DNA of 64,000 bases, from assembly GCF_022811705.1 (NCBI RefSeq), contig NZ_CP094528.1, forward strand, positions 434,001-498,000, written 5' to 3'. Source of the DNA: Agromyces larvae (lineage in GTDB: Bacteria; Actinomycetota; Actinomycetes; Actinomycetales; Microbacteriaceae). Shown in pieces: positions 53,401-61,640 of the stretch. Position 1 is the first letter of the stretch, and the number at the start of each line of letters is the position of its first letter. The position numbers and the translations under genes are program-made. The notes below the pieces were generated by a model that had not been told where the DNA came from, did not search any database, and saw only the letters and a list, made by a program, of their open reading frames with translations.

Positions 53401-56371
53401 CGTCGAGGACTCCGTGCTCGTGCGGCCCGGACGCACGGTCGCCGTCCGGGTCCTCGCGAACGATTCCGATCCGGGCGGCTCGCCGCTGGTGCTCACCGGC
53501 GTCTCCGCACTGGATCCCGACACCACGGCGCGGCTCGACGGCGAGAGCCTGGTCGTGCGGCTTCCCGATCGCGAGGGGGTGTTCGGGTTCGAGTACTCGC
53601 TGCGCAACGCGAACTGGTCGACCGCGTCGGGCCATCTCACCGTGGAGACCCGGGAGGACGCGGCGCCCGCCAGGCCCGAGGCATCCGATGTCGTGCTCAC
53701 CCTGAACGACATCGTCGACCGCGACGAGGTCGATGTCGACGTGAAGGAGCAGGTGTTCCTCGCGGACGCCTCCCTCGCGCGGATGCCGGTGCGCCTGGTG
53801 CCCGGCTACGACGACGCCGCCGAGGTGCTGCCCGACGGGCGGGTCCGGGTGCAGGTGGGCGATCAGCGGCAGATCATCCCGTACGAGGTCGTGCACCCCG
53901 ACGACCCGTCGATCGGCGCATACGCGTTCATCTGGGTGCCCGGCTGCGACGACGCCATCCCGCAGCTGCGCACGGACGCACCCGAGGTGCGCGTCCAGAG
54001 CGGCGAGGAGGTGCGGATCGAGCTCGCCGACCACGTGATCGCCGCGTCCGGCCGGCCGGTGCAGGTCGCCGACCGGGCCGGGGTCCGCGCGGTGCACGGC
54101 GACGGGACCGACCTCGTGGTCGACGCGGACACCCTGCGCTACCGATCCGAGGAGGGGTACTTCGGGCCGGCGTCGATCTCGCTGACGGTGACCGACGGCG
54201 ACGGCCCCGACGACCCGACGGCCCGGACCGGGACGATCGTGATCCCGATCGTCGTCGAACCCGTCGAGGGGCAGCCGCCGTCGTTCGTCGGGCAGGTGCT
54301 CGACCTCGAGCCCGGCCAGCCGAAGACCATCGACCTGGTGCGGCTCACCACGCATCCGTACGCCCGCACGGGGGAGGGGCTGTCGTACCGCGTGATCGAC
54401 GCCTCCGAGGATTTCTCGGTGTCGCTCTCGGGGAGCCGACTGGTGATCCAGGCCGCGTCGCAGGCCGCCACCGGCACGTCGGGCCGGGTCACGATCGGCG
54501 TCTCGGCCGGCCAGGTGGCCGGAACGCCGGGCGTGATCGAACTGCACGTGGTGCCGTCCACGCGCCCGCTCGCGCGTCCCGCCGACGACGTGGCCGTCGT
54601 GGTGCGCGGCGCGACCACCCAGGTGGACGTCCTGGCCAACGACCAGCCGGGCAACCCGTTCCCGCGCGAACCGCTGCGCGTGGTCGGGCTGAGCGGCCTC
54701 GACGCGACCAACCTGCCGCGCGGCGTGCACGTGCAGCCGAGCGACGACCGGGCCACGCTCACCGTACGGGTGGACGGCGACGCCGCCCCCGGGGACACCA
54801 CGATCGGATACGTCGTCGAGGATGCCACGGGCGACCCCGCCCGTCGCGCCTGGGCGAACGTGCGCATCTCGGTCCAGGATCGCCCCGCGCCCGTCGCCGA
54901 CCTGCGGATGACCGGATTCGGCGACCGCCGCATCGACCTCGCGTTCGCGGCCGGCGTGGCGAACAACTCGCCGATCACCGGCTACCGGGTCGACCTGATC
55001 GACGTCGACACCCGCGAGCGCATCGGCGGATCGCTCTGCGAGGCGACCACCTGTTCGGCCGCGACCGCGGGCAACGGCGCCGCGAACGCGGTGATCGTGC
55101 GGGTGACGGCCCGAAACGCGATCGGCGACTCCGCACCGGTCGAGCTCGGCGGAGCGGTCTGGTCGGACGTCGTGCCGGCGGCGCCGACCGGGCTCGTCGC
55201 CCAGCCGCGCGACGGGCGGCTGCTCATCGCGTGGTCGCCCGTCGCGGTGCGCGGCGGCAGCGCGGTCAGGTCGTACGTGGTCACCGTCGCCGGGGTTCCC
55301 GTCGAGGTCGCCGCGACGGCCGCGTGCACGGCGTCGGCATGCTCGATCGAGTCGCAGGCGCTCGCGAACGGGAGCGTGGTGCCGTTCGCGGTGAGCGCAC
55401 GCAACGACGCGTACCCGGCGCTCGCGCAGTGGAGCGAGGCGAGCGGCGTCGGCACCCCGTTCGGGCGGCCGGTGGCCGCCGCCGCGAGCGCGGTCGCCGA
55501 CGATGCGAGCGGCACGGTGACGGTGTCGTGGCCGGGCTTCGAGGGCAACGGCGATCCGGTGCTCGGCTACTTCGTGCAGCGCCTCGTCTCGCCCGACGCG
55601 GTGCCGACGGGCGCCCAGACCTGCTCGGTCACGGCGCCGGCTCCGGGCACGGTGGTGCGGCCGACGAACGGAGGCGCGGTCGCCGAGACGATCGAGACCG
55701 ACGGCGCCACGCGCAGCGTCGCGTTCAGCGGTGCGGTCGGCGCACCGGGTCGGTACGGCTTCGTGGTGTGGGGCTGGAACCGGGCGGGGTGCGTGCGCGG
55801 CGACGTGGTGCAGGCGACCGTCCGCCCGGCGCCCGGCCCGGTCGGCGAGGTGTCGAGCCGGATGGACTGGCTCGCCGTGAACGACACCTGGGACCGCCGC
55901 ATCGACTCGGTGCAGGCCGGCGGCTCGCTGCTCGAGATCGTCGCGGTCGACGATCGCGGCGTGCAGATCGGCGCGCCCCGGTCGTTCGCCGGCTCGGGCT
56001 GGCTGCGCGAACTCCTGCAGCGGCCGTTCGGCGAGACCGCCCGCTTCCAGGTGCGCGCCTGCACGGTGTGGGGCAGCTGCGGACCCTGGTCGGATCCGCT
56101 GCCGACGGGGTCGTCGCCCTCGCTCACGTTCGCCCTCCCCGGCCTCACCGTGTCGGGCGACGGCCCGAGGGGCGGGGTCGTGTGGCGCTGGTCGGGCGAC
56201 CCCGGCAACTCGGGACTGCCGGCCGCGTACCGGTGCGGCGCCGAGGGCGACGACGTCGGTCGGCCGGCGCAGGGCCCGGTATCGTGCCGGATCGACGGCG
56301 CGCGTGCGAACGACCGGGTCTGGTTGGATGTCGAAGTGGCCGGCGTGACGGCGCGCAAGTGGAACCGGTGA
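50492..56371 (+). CDS. Giant Ig-like/fibronectin type III surface protein
   Basis: A 1,959-residue envelope protein. A basic N-terminus and one membrane segment (about 14-34, SAVLTATAVLVVVGAVSGAAV) serve as signal anchor. Residues about 45-370 contain repeated short beta motifs (VLVVDREKSGVGVLDP, VLRTADGAVDLAE) that suggest a beta-propeller. An acidic linker near 375-400 leads to five or six tandem Ig/cadherin-like repeats with the cue VDVLANDxDPDG (near 409, 692, 790, 985, 1377). Three or so FN3 modules follow from about 1466 (PITGYRVDLI, PAAPTGLVAQP, GNGDPVLGYFVQR). Several Cys pairs occur only in the FN3 part. Overlaps the kinase stop (ATGA); a MoxR gene follows 11 bp later. Likely a secreted scaffold or adhesin served by the cluster. 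Confidence 0.88.
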   Translation: MRSPRMLRGRRSAVLTATAVLVVVGAVSGAAVASSGYREQEVDLGDASVWVVNDELGAVGRAGTAVGELVSLVDAGGDDSEIVQRGATVLVVDREKSGVGVLDPANAAIVTTVPLPPGQAEVSLAAGRVVVVSGGAVWWTSIAGFADFDADTDPMLSFGADAQISVDEAGGLFAYTPSTGQVVRVDVTAGATVTDTWQLDPVDGTPDVQISSIADRWVVLDRSASVLRTADGAVDLAETVRPGDGAVLQLPSTVGDAVAVATREHLVAVPLDGQAVRTLVADRSGTPARPIRHDGCLHAAWAGGSAWRSCGDGAVDLPGGVESGAQLSFRTNGRALVLNDAHSGRSWAAASDYELIDNWDELADAIRDDTTIEQNDPDVDPTVEKEQQPPKAEPDRFGARPGRATLLPVLLNDQDANADVLVIDAIQGVLPEGATVVPVQSRQLLQLQLGEAVRGEFAFGYTISDGRGATASAEVTITVRGPDENGPPVQVRRADAVVQAGGRLSQAVLGEWMDPDGDPIYLREATTDAPDRVSSTPEGAVVFDADGGAAGSKRVGLVVSDGRDEGVGELRVDVRDAGDVLLVADPFVALATAGEEIVLEPLRHVRGGSGHPQLTAVPARPDARVLADFDGGTVRFSSATAGTHYLEYTVVDGDRTATGVIRVEVSPPPERDTTPITVPHTAFLQTGRAGEVDVLATDIDPTGGVLVLTTLTATAEDQGVRVEIVDHRILRVTLLRPLETGSAELRYRVSNGLADAEGRVALLEVPPPRVPEPPVADDDRVSARVGDVVDIDVLANDEHPDGETLTLDPELVVEPDAGLLFVSGDRLRYFAPGEPGQYRASYKVSGPDGQFATAWVDLTVRVADPDTNTKPVPREVTARAFAGETVRIPIPLSGVDPDGDSVELLGQVSNPERGTVVERGAGWLDYRAGEYSSGTDVFRYAVVDALGGRAEGQVRVGIAERPSVPDRPVAVEDSVLVRPGRTVAVRVLANDSDPGGSPLVLTGVSALDPDTTARLDGESLVVRLPDREGVFGFEYSLRNANWSTASGHLTVETREDAAPARPEASDVVLTLNDIVDRDEVDVDVKEQVFLADASLARMPVRLVPGYDDAAEVLPDGRVRVQVGDQRQIIPYEVVHPDDPSIGAYAFIWVPGCDDAIPQLRTDAPEVRVQSGEEVRIELADHVIAASGRPVQVADRAGVRAVHGDGTDLVVDADTLRYRSEEGYFGPASISLTVTDGDGPDDPTARTGTIVIPIVVEPVEGQPPSFVGQVLDLEPGQPKTIDLVRLTTHPYARTGEGLSYRVIDASEDFSVSLSGSRLVIQAASQAATGTSGRVTIGVSAGQVAGTPGVIELHVVPSTRPLARPADDVAVVVRGATTQVDVLANDQPGNPFPREPLRVVGLSGLDATNLPRGVHVQPSDDRATLTVRVDGDAAPGDTTIGYVVEDATGDPARRAWANVRISVQDRPAPVADLRMTGFGDRRIDLAFAAGVANNSPITGYRVDLIDVDTRERIGGSLCEATTCSAATAGNGAANAVIVRVTARNAIGDSAPVELGGAVWSDVVPAAPTGLVAQPRDGRLLIAWSPVAVRGGSAVRSYVVTVAGVPVEVAATAACTASACSIESQALANGSVVPFAVSARNDAYPALAQWSEASGVGTPFGRPVAAAASAVADDASGTVTVSWPGFEGNGDPVLGYFVQRLVSPDAVPTGAQTCSVTAPAPGTVVRPTNGGAVAETIETDGATRSVAFSGAVGAPGRYGFVVWGWNRAGCVRGDVVQATVRPAPGPVGEVSSRMDWLAVNDTWDRRIDSVQAGGSLLEIVAVDDRGVQIGAPRSFAGSGWLRELLQRPFGETARFQVRACTVWGSCGPWSDPLPTGSSPSLTFALPGLTVSGDGPRGGVVWRWSGDPGNSGLPAAYRCGAEGDDVGRPAQGPVSCRIDGARANDRVWLDVEVAGVTARKWNR

Positions 56372-56382
56372 GGAGCCGCTCG

Positions 56383-57354
56383 ATGACGATGACCCCCGAT
56401 GAGGCTGCAGCGTTCGCCGCCGATCTCGACCGGCTCGTGGGCGCGGTCGAGGACGTGCTGCTCGGCAAGAACCGCATCGTGCGGCTCGCGTTCATCGCGC
56501 TGCTGAGCGAGGGGCACCTGCTGCTGGAGGATGTGCCGGGCACCGGCAAGACGTCGCTCGCGCGGGCCATGGCCCAGTCCGTGGCGGGCACGAGCAACCG
56601 CGTGCAGTTCACGCCCGACCTGCTGCCGGGCGACATCACGGGCGTCACCGTGTACGACCAGCGCACCGGTCGATTCGACTTCCACCCCGGCCCGGTCTTC
56701 GCGAACATCGTGCTCGCCGACGAGATCAACCGGGCCAGCCCGAAGACGCAGTCGGCCCTGCTCGAGGTGATGGAGGAGGGACAGGTCACCGTCGACGGCC
56801 AGACGCATGCGGTGGGGCATCCGTTCATGGTCATCGCGACCCAGAACCCGATCGAGCAGGCCGGCACCTACCGGCTGCCCGAGGCCCAGCTCGACCGGTT
56901 CCTGATGCGCTCGTCGATCGGCTACCCCGACCACGCGTCGACCATCCGCATCCTCGAGGGAGCCGACCAGCGCGCCCACGCCCACATCGTCGAGCCGCAG
57001 CTCGACGCCGAGCACGTCGTGGACATGGCCGCCGCCGCACGCACGGTGTTCGTCGACCCGACGATCCACGACTACGTGTCCCGGCTGGTCGAGGGCACGC
57101 GCTCCGCGCGCGAGGTGCGGCTCGGCGTCAGCGTGCGCGGCGCGCTGGCGCTGATCCGCGCGGCGAAGACGCATGCGGCCTCCCGGGGGCGTCACTACGT
57201 GGTGCCCGACGACGTCAAGGCGCTCGCCGAGCCCGTGCTCGCGCACCGGCTCATCCTCGATCCCGAGGCCGAGTTCGACGGGGTGACGACCTCGAACGTG
57301 GTGGCCCAGGTGCTCATCGAGACGGCGCCGCCATCCACGAGGCAGGCGATGTGA
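56383..57354 (+). CDS. MoxR-family AAA+ ATPase
   Basis: A 323-residue AAA+ chaperone-like ATPase. Walker A GTGKTS (K56) is in LLLEDVPGTGKTSLARAMA, Walker B in IVLADEINRASPKTQSALLEVMEE, sensor 1 in MVIATQNPIEQAGTYRLPEAQLDRF. MoxR proteins act on metal-binding or VWA/DUF58 partners during assembly. The classic MoxR-DUF58-transglutaminase trio is intact here. ATG at 56383 is chosen since AGGAG lies 7 bp before it; the stop overlaps the DUF58 GTG. Confidence 0.95.
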   Translation: MTMTPDEAAAFAADLDRLVGAVEDVLLGKNRIVRLAFIALLSEGHLLLEDVPGTGKTSLARAMAQSVAGTSNRVQFTPDLLPGDITGVTVYDQRTGRFDFHPGPVFANIVLADEINRASPKTQSALLEVMEEGQVTVDGQTHAVGHPFMVIATQNPIEQAGTYRLPEAQLDRFLMRSSIGYPDHASTIRILEGADQRAHAHIVEPQLDAEHVVDMAAAARTVFVDPTIHDYVSRLVEGTRSAREVRLGVSVRGALALIRAAKTHAASRGRHYVVPDDVKALAEPVLAHRLILDPEAEFDGVTTSNVVAQVLIETAPPSTRQAM

Positions 57355-58655
57355 GCCACGCCCCGACCCCGGCCGGCCCGCGCGATCGGGCGCGCGAGGG
57401 CGCGCTCGCGGCGGGCATCGCGGCCGCGGTCGGGGGCGGACGGCGCCTGACGGCCGGCGCGGTGCGCGGTGGGCGGTGGGTGCGCGGCGTGGTCACGCCG
57501 GTCGGCTGGGCGGTCGCGGGCGCAGCCGTCGTGGCGCTCGTGGTCGGCTACCTGTTCGGATGGCTCGAGCCGGTGCTGATCGGCTGGGGGCTCGCGGTGG
57601 CGGCCGCGGTGGCGTCGCTGTGGCTCATCGGCCGCGGTGCGGCGTCGATCCGGCTCGAGCTGTCGACCCCGAGGGTCGCGGTCGGCGAGGCCGCCTCGGC
57701 GCGCCTGGTCGCCGAGAACCCCGCCGGGCGGCGGCTGATCGGGTTGATCGTCGAGGTGCCGGTCGGCGGGCGGATCGTCGAGCGCGTGCTGCCGGCGCTC
57801 AGTCGCGGCGGTCGGTTCGACGAGACATTCCCCATCCCGACCGAGCGCCGCGGGGTCGTGGCGGTGGGTCCGGTTCGCACCGTGCGCGCCGACCCGCTGG
57901 CCCTCGTCCGACGGGAGATCGTGTGGAGCGACCCCGAGGTGCTGCACGTGCATCCGCGGATCGCGCCGGTCGAGGCGCTCTCCAGCGGACTCATCCGCGA
58001 CCTCGAGGGCGCGCCGACCCGCGACCTGACGTCGAGCGACATCGCGTTCCACGCGCTGCGCGAGTACCAGCCGGGAGACGATCGACGGCACATCCACTGG
58101 CGCAGCTCGGCGAAGACCGGCACGTTCATGGTGCGCCAGTTCGAGCAGACGCGGCGCAGCCGCCTGCTGGTGCTGCTCGACCTGGATCGGTCGGCGTACC
58201 GCGACGACGCCGAGTTCGAGCTCGCGGTGAGCGTCGCGGGGTCGGTCGGGGTGCGTGCGATCCGCGACGCGCGCACCGTCGCCTTCGTGGTGTCGGCGGC
58301 CCGCACGGGCGGGGGCGCCTTCGACGAGCTGCCCACCGTGTCGCGCGATCGGCTGCTGGACGCCCTCTGCCTCGTCGAGGCCGACGATCGGGCGGCGCCG
58401 TTGCCCGACGTCGCCCGCGCCGTCGGCGAGGGGCTGCACGGGCTGTCGCTGGCGATCATCGCCACCGGGTCCGCGCGCGGCGTGGCGGCGGTGCGCCAGG
58501 CCGCGGTGCGGCTGCCCTCCGGCATCGAGTCGATCGGCGTGCTGTGCACCGCCGACGGCACGCCCTCGGCGCGCCAGGTGGGCGCGCTCACCGTGTTCCG
58601 AGTCGGCCGGCTCGACGACCTGCGCTCGATGCTCGCCAGATCGGCGGCGGCATGA
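57351..58655 (+). CDS. DUF58 membrane protein
   Basis: A 434-residue partner of MoxR. Two transmembrane helices lie at about 50-66 and 72-92 near the N-terminus. The DUF58 block is LREYQPGDDRRHIHWRSSAKTGTFMVRQFE at about 236-265, leading into a VWA-like fold (RLLVLLDLDRSAYRDDAEFELAVSVAGSV) with a partial MIDAS (DxDxS). GTG start overlaps the MoxR stop; its own stop overlaps the next ATG. The pairing is well known, the biochemical role is not. Confidence 0.93.
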   Translation: MSHAPTPAGPRDRAREGALAAGIAAAVGGGRRLTAGAVRGGRWVRGVVTPVGWAVAGAAVVALVVGYLFGWLEPVLIGWGLAVAAAVASLWLIGRGAASIRLELSTPRVAVGEAASARLVAENPAGRRLIGLIVEVPVGGRIVERVLPALSRGGRFDETFPIPTERRGVVAVGPVRTVRADPLALVRREIVWSDPEVLHVHPRIAPVEALSSGLIRDLEGAPTRDLTSSDIAFHALREYQPGDDRRHIHWRSSAKTGTFMVRQFEQTRRSRLLVLLDLDRSAYRDDAEFELAVSVAGSVGVRAIRDARTVAFVVSAARTGGGAFDELPTVSRDRLLDALCLVEADDRAAPLPDVARAVGEGLHGLSLAIIATGSARGVAAVRQAAVRLPSGIESIGVLCTADGTPSARQVGALTVFRVGRLDDLRSMLARSAAA

Positions 58656-61006
58656 GCTCCCGGCATCCGCGGCAGGCGGCAGCGGCGGCAGCGGCGGCGC
58701 GGTCGCGGGTGCGCGCCGCTCCGCGGCAGGGCGCCGGCGCGATCACCGTCGAGGTGCTGCTCATCGCCGGCATGATCGCGGCGGCCGCGATCCCGTGGTG
58801 GCCGGTCTACGAGAGCCCCGCGTTCGCGGTGGCGGTCGCGGTGGCGGCGGGCGCGGGTCTCGCGATCGGCGTCGCCGGTGCGCTGGCACGGTGGCCGGCC
58901 TGGCTCGTCGTAACGTCGGTCGCCGGGGCCTTCCTCGTGCTGGGCGTGCCGGCCGCCATCCCCGGTCTCGCGTTCGCGACGGTGCTGCCGAGCCCGCAGG
59001 GGCTCGTCGAGCTCGTGGTCGCGACGTGGGCGTCGTGGAAGCAGCTGGTCACCGTGGCCGTCCCGGTCGGCTCGTACCAGTCGCTGCTCGTACCGCCGTT
59101 CCTGCTGGCGCTGATCGCGGCCGCGGCCGCGGCCACGATCGCCCTGCGGTCCCGCTTCCCGGGTGCGGCGGTGCTGCCTCCGGCGGGCCTGCTCGTGGTC
59201 GGCATCGCGTTCGGCACGGTGCACGGCGAGGCGGCGTTCGAGACCGGGATCGCCTTCCTGCTGCTCGCCGGGGCCTGGCTGGTGCGGCTGTCGATCGCCC
59301 GACGGCGCGCGCTCGGGGTCGACCGGCGCTCGGTGGCGGTGATCGCCGACGCGCGCCGGGTGCTCGGTGCGGTGGCGATCGGGGCCGTGGCGGTGACGGG
59401 TGCGGGGCTCGCGGCGGCAGCGGTGCCGGCGGGTCCCCGCCAGGTGGTGCGCGCCGACCTGCAGCCGGTGTTCGATCCGCGCGATCTGCTGAGCCCGCTG
59501 GCCGCGTTCCGCACCGCGTTCGAGCCCGCGGTCGCCGACCGCCCGATGCTCGACGTGCAGGGGCTGCCCGAGGGATGGGGTCTGCGGCTCGCCTCGCTCG
59601 ACAGCTACGACGGGGTCGTGTACTCGGTCGGCGCGGGTTCGAGCGGGGCATCCGGTCGGTTCGCCCGCCTGCCGTACCGGCTCGACCAGTCGGACACGCC
59701 CGGCGACCCGGTGCGACTCGACGTGCTCGTGCGCGAGTACGACGACGTCTGGGTGCCGGGGGTCGGGCGGCTCGAACGCATCGACTTCGACGGCCCGCGC
59801 GCGGTCGAGCTCACCCAGCGGTTCGCCTACAACGACACCACCGGGACATCCGCGCTCGTGGGCGGGCTGCGTGCGGGGGACCGGTACACCGCCGAGTCGA
59901 TCGCGGCGGCGCCGCTCACCGCGGTGTCGGGATACAAGCCGGGCACCGCGGTGGTGGCGTCGGGCCCCGATCTGCCCGACTCGCTGCGCCGTGCGCTCGA
60001 GGAGTGGGCCCCGTCCACGCTGACCGAGGGGGAACGGCTCGCGGCGCTCATCGCCGGCATCCGGCGCGACGGGTACGTGAGCCACGGCCTGCCCGACGAA
60101 CCGGCGAGCCGGCCGGGCCATTCGCTCGACCGCCTCGAGGAGCTGGTGTCCGAACGGCCGATGGTCGGCGACGGCGAGCAGTACGCGGTGCTCGCGGCGC
60201 TGCTCGCTCGCGAGATCGGGTTCCCGACGCGGGTGGCGGTCGGGTACCTGGCCGCGGACGCCACGGATGCTTCGGCTCCCACGGATGCTTCGGATGCCAC
60301 GACCACGCTCGTCGCCTCCGACCTGCGGGCGTGGATCGAGGTGCAGACCTCCGACGGCGGCTGGCGCCAGGTCGACCCGAACCCCGACGCGCGCGACATC
60401 CCCGAGCGCAGCCCCGACGAGCCGACCGTCGTCTCGCGTCCGCAGTCGGTGCTCCCGCCGCCCGAGCGCCGCACGCCCGTCGAGGACCTCGACATCGATC
60501 CCGAGGGCGCCCGCGACGAGGGCGACGAGGGCGTCGACCCCTGGCCGGCCATCGCCGGGCGGATCGCCGCCGGCACGGGCATCGTGCTGCTCGCGGGGAT
60601 GTTCGTCGCCAGTCCGTTCGCGGCGATCCTCATCGCCAAGGCGCGCCGGCGACGCATCCGCCGTTCCGCCGCCGATCCCGTGAGCCGCATCGAGGGCGCG
60701 TGGGAGGAGTTCGCCGACACCGCGGTCGACCACGGCTACCTGCTGCCGCAGGGCGGCACTCGAGCCGAGCAGGCGGCCACCGTCGGCGGGCTGCTGCCGC
60801 TCGCGCTCGCGTCGGCGGTCGACCGGGCGGTGTTCGCGCCGGCCGCCGAGGTGGCCGACACGCAGGCGACCGAGGTCTGGTCGGCGGTCGACCGGCTGCG
60901 CACGGGCCTCGAACGCGACCGCGGTCGCGGTGCTCGGCTGCGAGCGCGCGTCTCCCTGCGCTCGCTCGGCGGGTACGCTGTCCCGCGGAGAGGAGGCCGC
61001 GCGTGA
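58652..61006 (+). CDS. TgpA-like transmembrane transglutaminase homologue, catalytically degenerate
   Basis: A 784-residue membrane protein with about six N-terminal helices (30-255), an extracellular segment, a transglutaminase-like domain (about 440-590), one more helix near 633-655 and a cytoplasmic DUF4129-like tail. In active family members the triad is Cys-His-Asp (G-x-C...HAW...DPT). Here the Cys position reads Gly508 (VGDGEQYAVLAALL), the His position reads Arg559 (LRAWIEV), and only Asp575 (VDPNPD) remains. The fold landmarks (FPTRVAVGYL, GGWRQVDP) are otherwise kept, so it looks like a pseudoenzyme rather than a decayed gene. An Ala/Thr/Asp insertion lies between the two sites. Coupled to its neighbours on both sides. 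Confidence 0.88.
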   Translation: MSSRHPRQAAAAAAAARSRVRAAPRQGAGAITVEVLLIAGMIAAAAIPWWPVYESPAFAVAVAVAAGAGLAIGVAGALARWPAWLVVTSVAGAFLVLGVPAAIPGLAFATVLPSPQGLVELVVATWASWKQLVTVAVPVGSYQSLLVPPFLLALIAAAAAATIALRSRFPGAAVLPPAGLLVVGIAFGTVHGEAAFETGIAFLLLAGAWLVRLSIARRRALGVDRRSVAVIADARRVLGAVAIGAVAVTGAGLAAAAVPAGPRQVVRADLQPVFDPRDLLSPLAAFRTAFEPAVADRPMLDVQGLPEGWGLRLASLDSYDGVVYSVGAGSSGASGRFARLPYRLDQSDTPGDPVRLDVLVREYDDVWVPGVGRLERIDFDGPRAVELTQRFAYNDTTGTSALVGGLRAGDRYTAESIAAAPLTAVSGYKPGTAVVASGPDLPDSLRRALEEWAPSTLTEGERLAALIAGIRRDGYVSHGLPDEPASRPGHSLDRLEELVSERPMVGDGEQYAVLAALLAREIGFPTRVAVGYLAADATDASAPTDASDATTTLVASDLRAWIEVQTSDGGWRQVDPNPDARDIPERSPDEPTVVSRPQSVLPPPERRTPVEDLDIDPEGARDEGDEGVDPWPAIAGRIAAGTGIVLLAGMFVASPFAAILIAKARRRRIRRSAADPVSRIEGAWEEFADTAVDHGYLLPQGGTRAEQAATVGGLLPLALASAVDRAVFAPAAEVADTQATEVWSAVDRLRTGLERDRGRGARLRARVSLRSLGGYAVPRRGGRA

Positions 61007-61545
61007 GGTGTCGGATCTGCACGGCCGATCTGCCCGCCGGGGCGATGTTCTGCGGTGAGTGCGGCAGTTCGACGAGCGCGACCCCCGAGTCGCGCCGCCT
61101 CGTCGATCCGCGACCGGGCGACACCACGATCCTGCACCGTTCGCCGTCCGGCGTGGTGAGCGTGTCGCTGCCGTCCACCGCCCCCGACCCGGTTGCGGTC
61201 GCGCCGCCGGCTCGGCCCGGCACGACGTTCACCCTGCGGTTCTCGACCGGCGAAGTGCGCACCGTGTTCGGCACGGGGCTGGTGGGCCGCAATCCGCTGC
61301 CGCAGCCGGGCGAGGCGTTCGATCATCTCGTGCAGATCGCCGACCGCACGCTGTCGGTGTCGAAGACGCACCTCGAGTTCGGCCAGCACGACGGCGACCT
61401 GTGGGTGGCCGACCGGTTCTCGGGCAACGGCACGATCCTGCGGCGCGGGCCCGACGGCGCGGTGCGCTGCGAGCCCGGGCGCCGGTACCTCGTGCCGCGC
61501 GGCGGGCTCGTGCAACTGGCCGAGCAGTCGTTCGAGGTGTCGTAG
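61003..61545 (+). CDS. Zinc-ribbon FHA-domain protein
   Basis: A 180-residue cytoplasmic protein. The N-terminal zinc ribbon uses C3-x2-C6 and C17-x2-C20 (CRIC, CGEC). A Pro/Thr/Val-rich linker follows, then an FHA domain at about 85-180: LVGRNPLPQPGEAFDHLVQIADRTLSVSKTHLEFGQHDGDLWVADRFSGNGTILRR, with phosphothreonine-binding Arg, SKTH and NGT. GTG at 61003 overlaps the previous stop and has AGAGGAGG 5 bp upstream. In EssC of type VIIb secretion systems FHA domains are fused to the ATPase; here FHA is a separate gene directly before the FtsK/EccC-like ATPase. Confidence 0.92.
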   Translation: MRCRICTADLPAGAMFCGECGSSTSATPESRRLVDPRPGDTTILHRSPSGVVSVSLPSTAPDPVAVAPPARPGTTFTLRFSTGEVRTVFGTGLVGRNPLPQPGEAFDHLVQIADRTLSVSKTHLEFGQHDGDLWVADRFSGNGTILRRGPDGAVRCEPGRRYLVPRGGLVQLAEQSFEVS

Positions 61546-61628
61546 CCGACTCCTCCTGCACAGCGTCGCGATCGGGCCGAGTGTCCACAGCGGGGCCGGG
61601 CGGCGTCGGGTCGGGCGGGCGGCGCCGG

Positions 61629-61634
61629 TTGACT
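61629..61634 (+). promoter_or_regulatory. -10-like element before the FtsK/EccC-like gene
   Basis: TTGACT, six bases GGCGGG, then ATG at 61641, the same GACTGGCGGGATG string as at the first gene of the cluster. It may drive a leaderless transcript, or GGCGGG may be a coincidence of local GC content. Confidence 0.3.
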
Positions 61635-61640
61635 GGCGGG

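Noticed and set aside
49535..54730. Minus-strand open frame of about 1,730 codons opposite the kinase and giant surface protein
   Set aside because: It mirrors codon-position GC bias of the plus-strand genes, has His/Arg/Gly-rich composition without domains, and no start context. The plus-strand frames carry clear domains.
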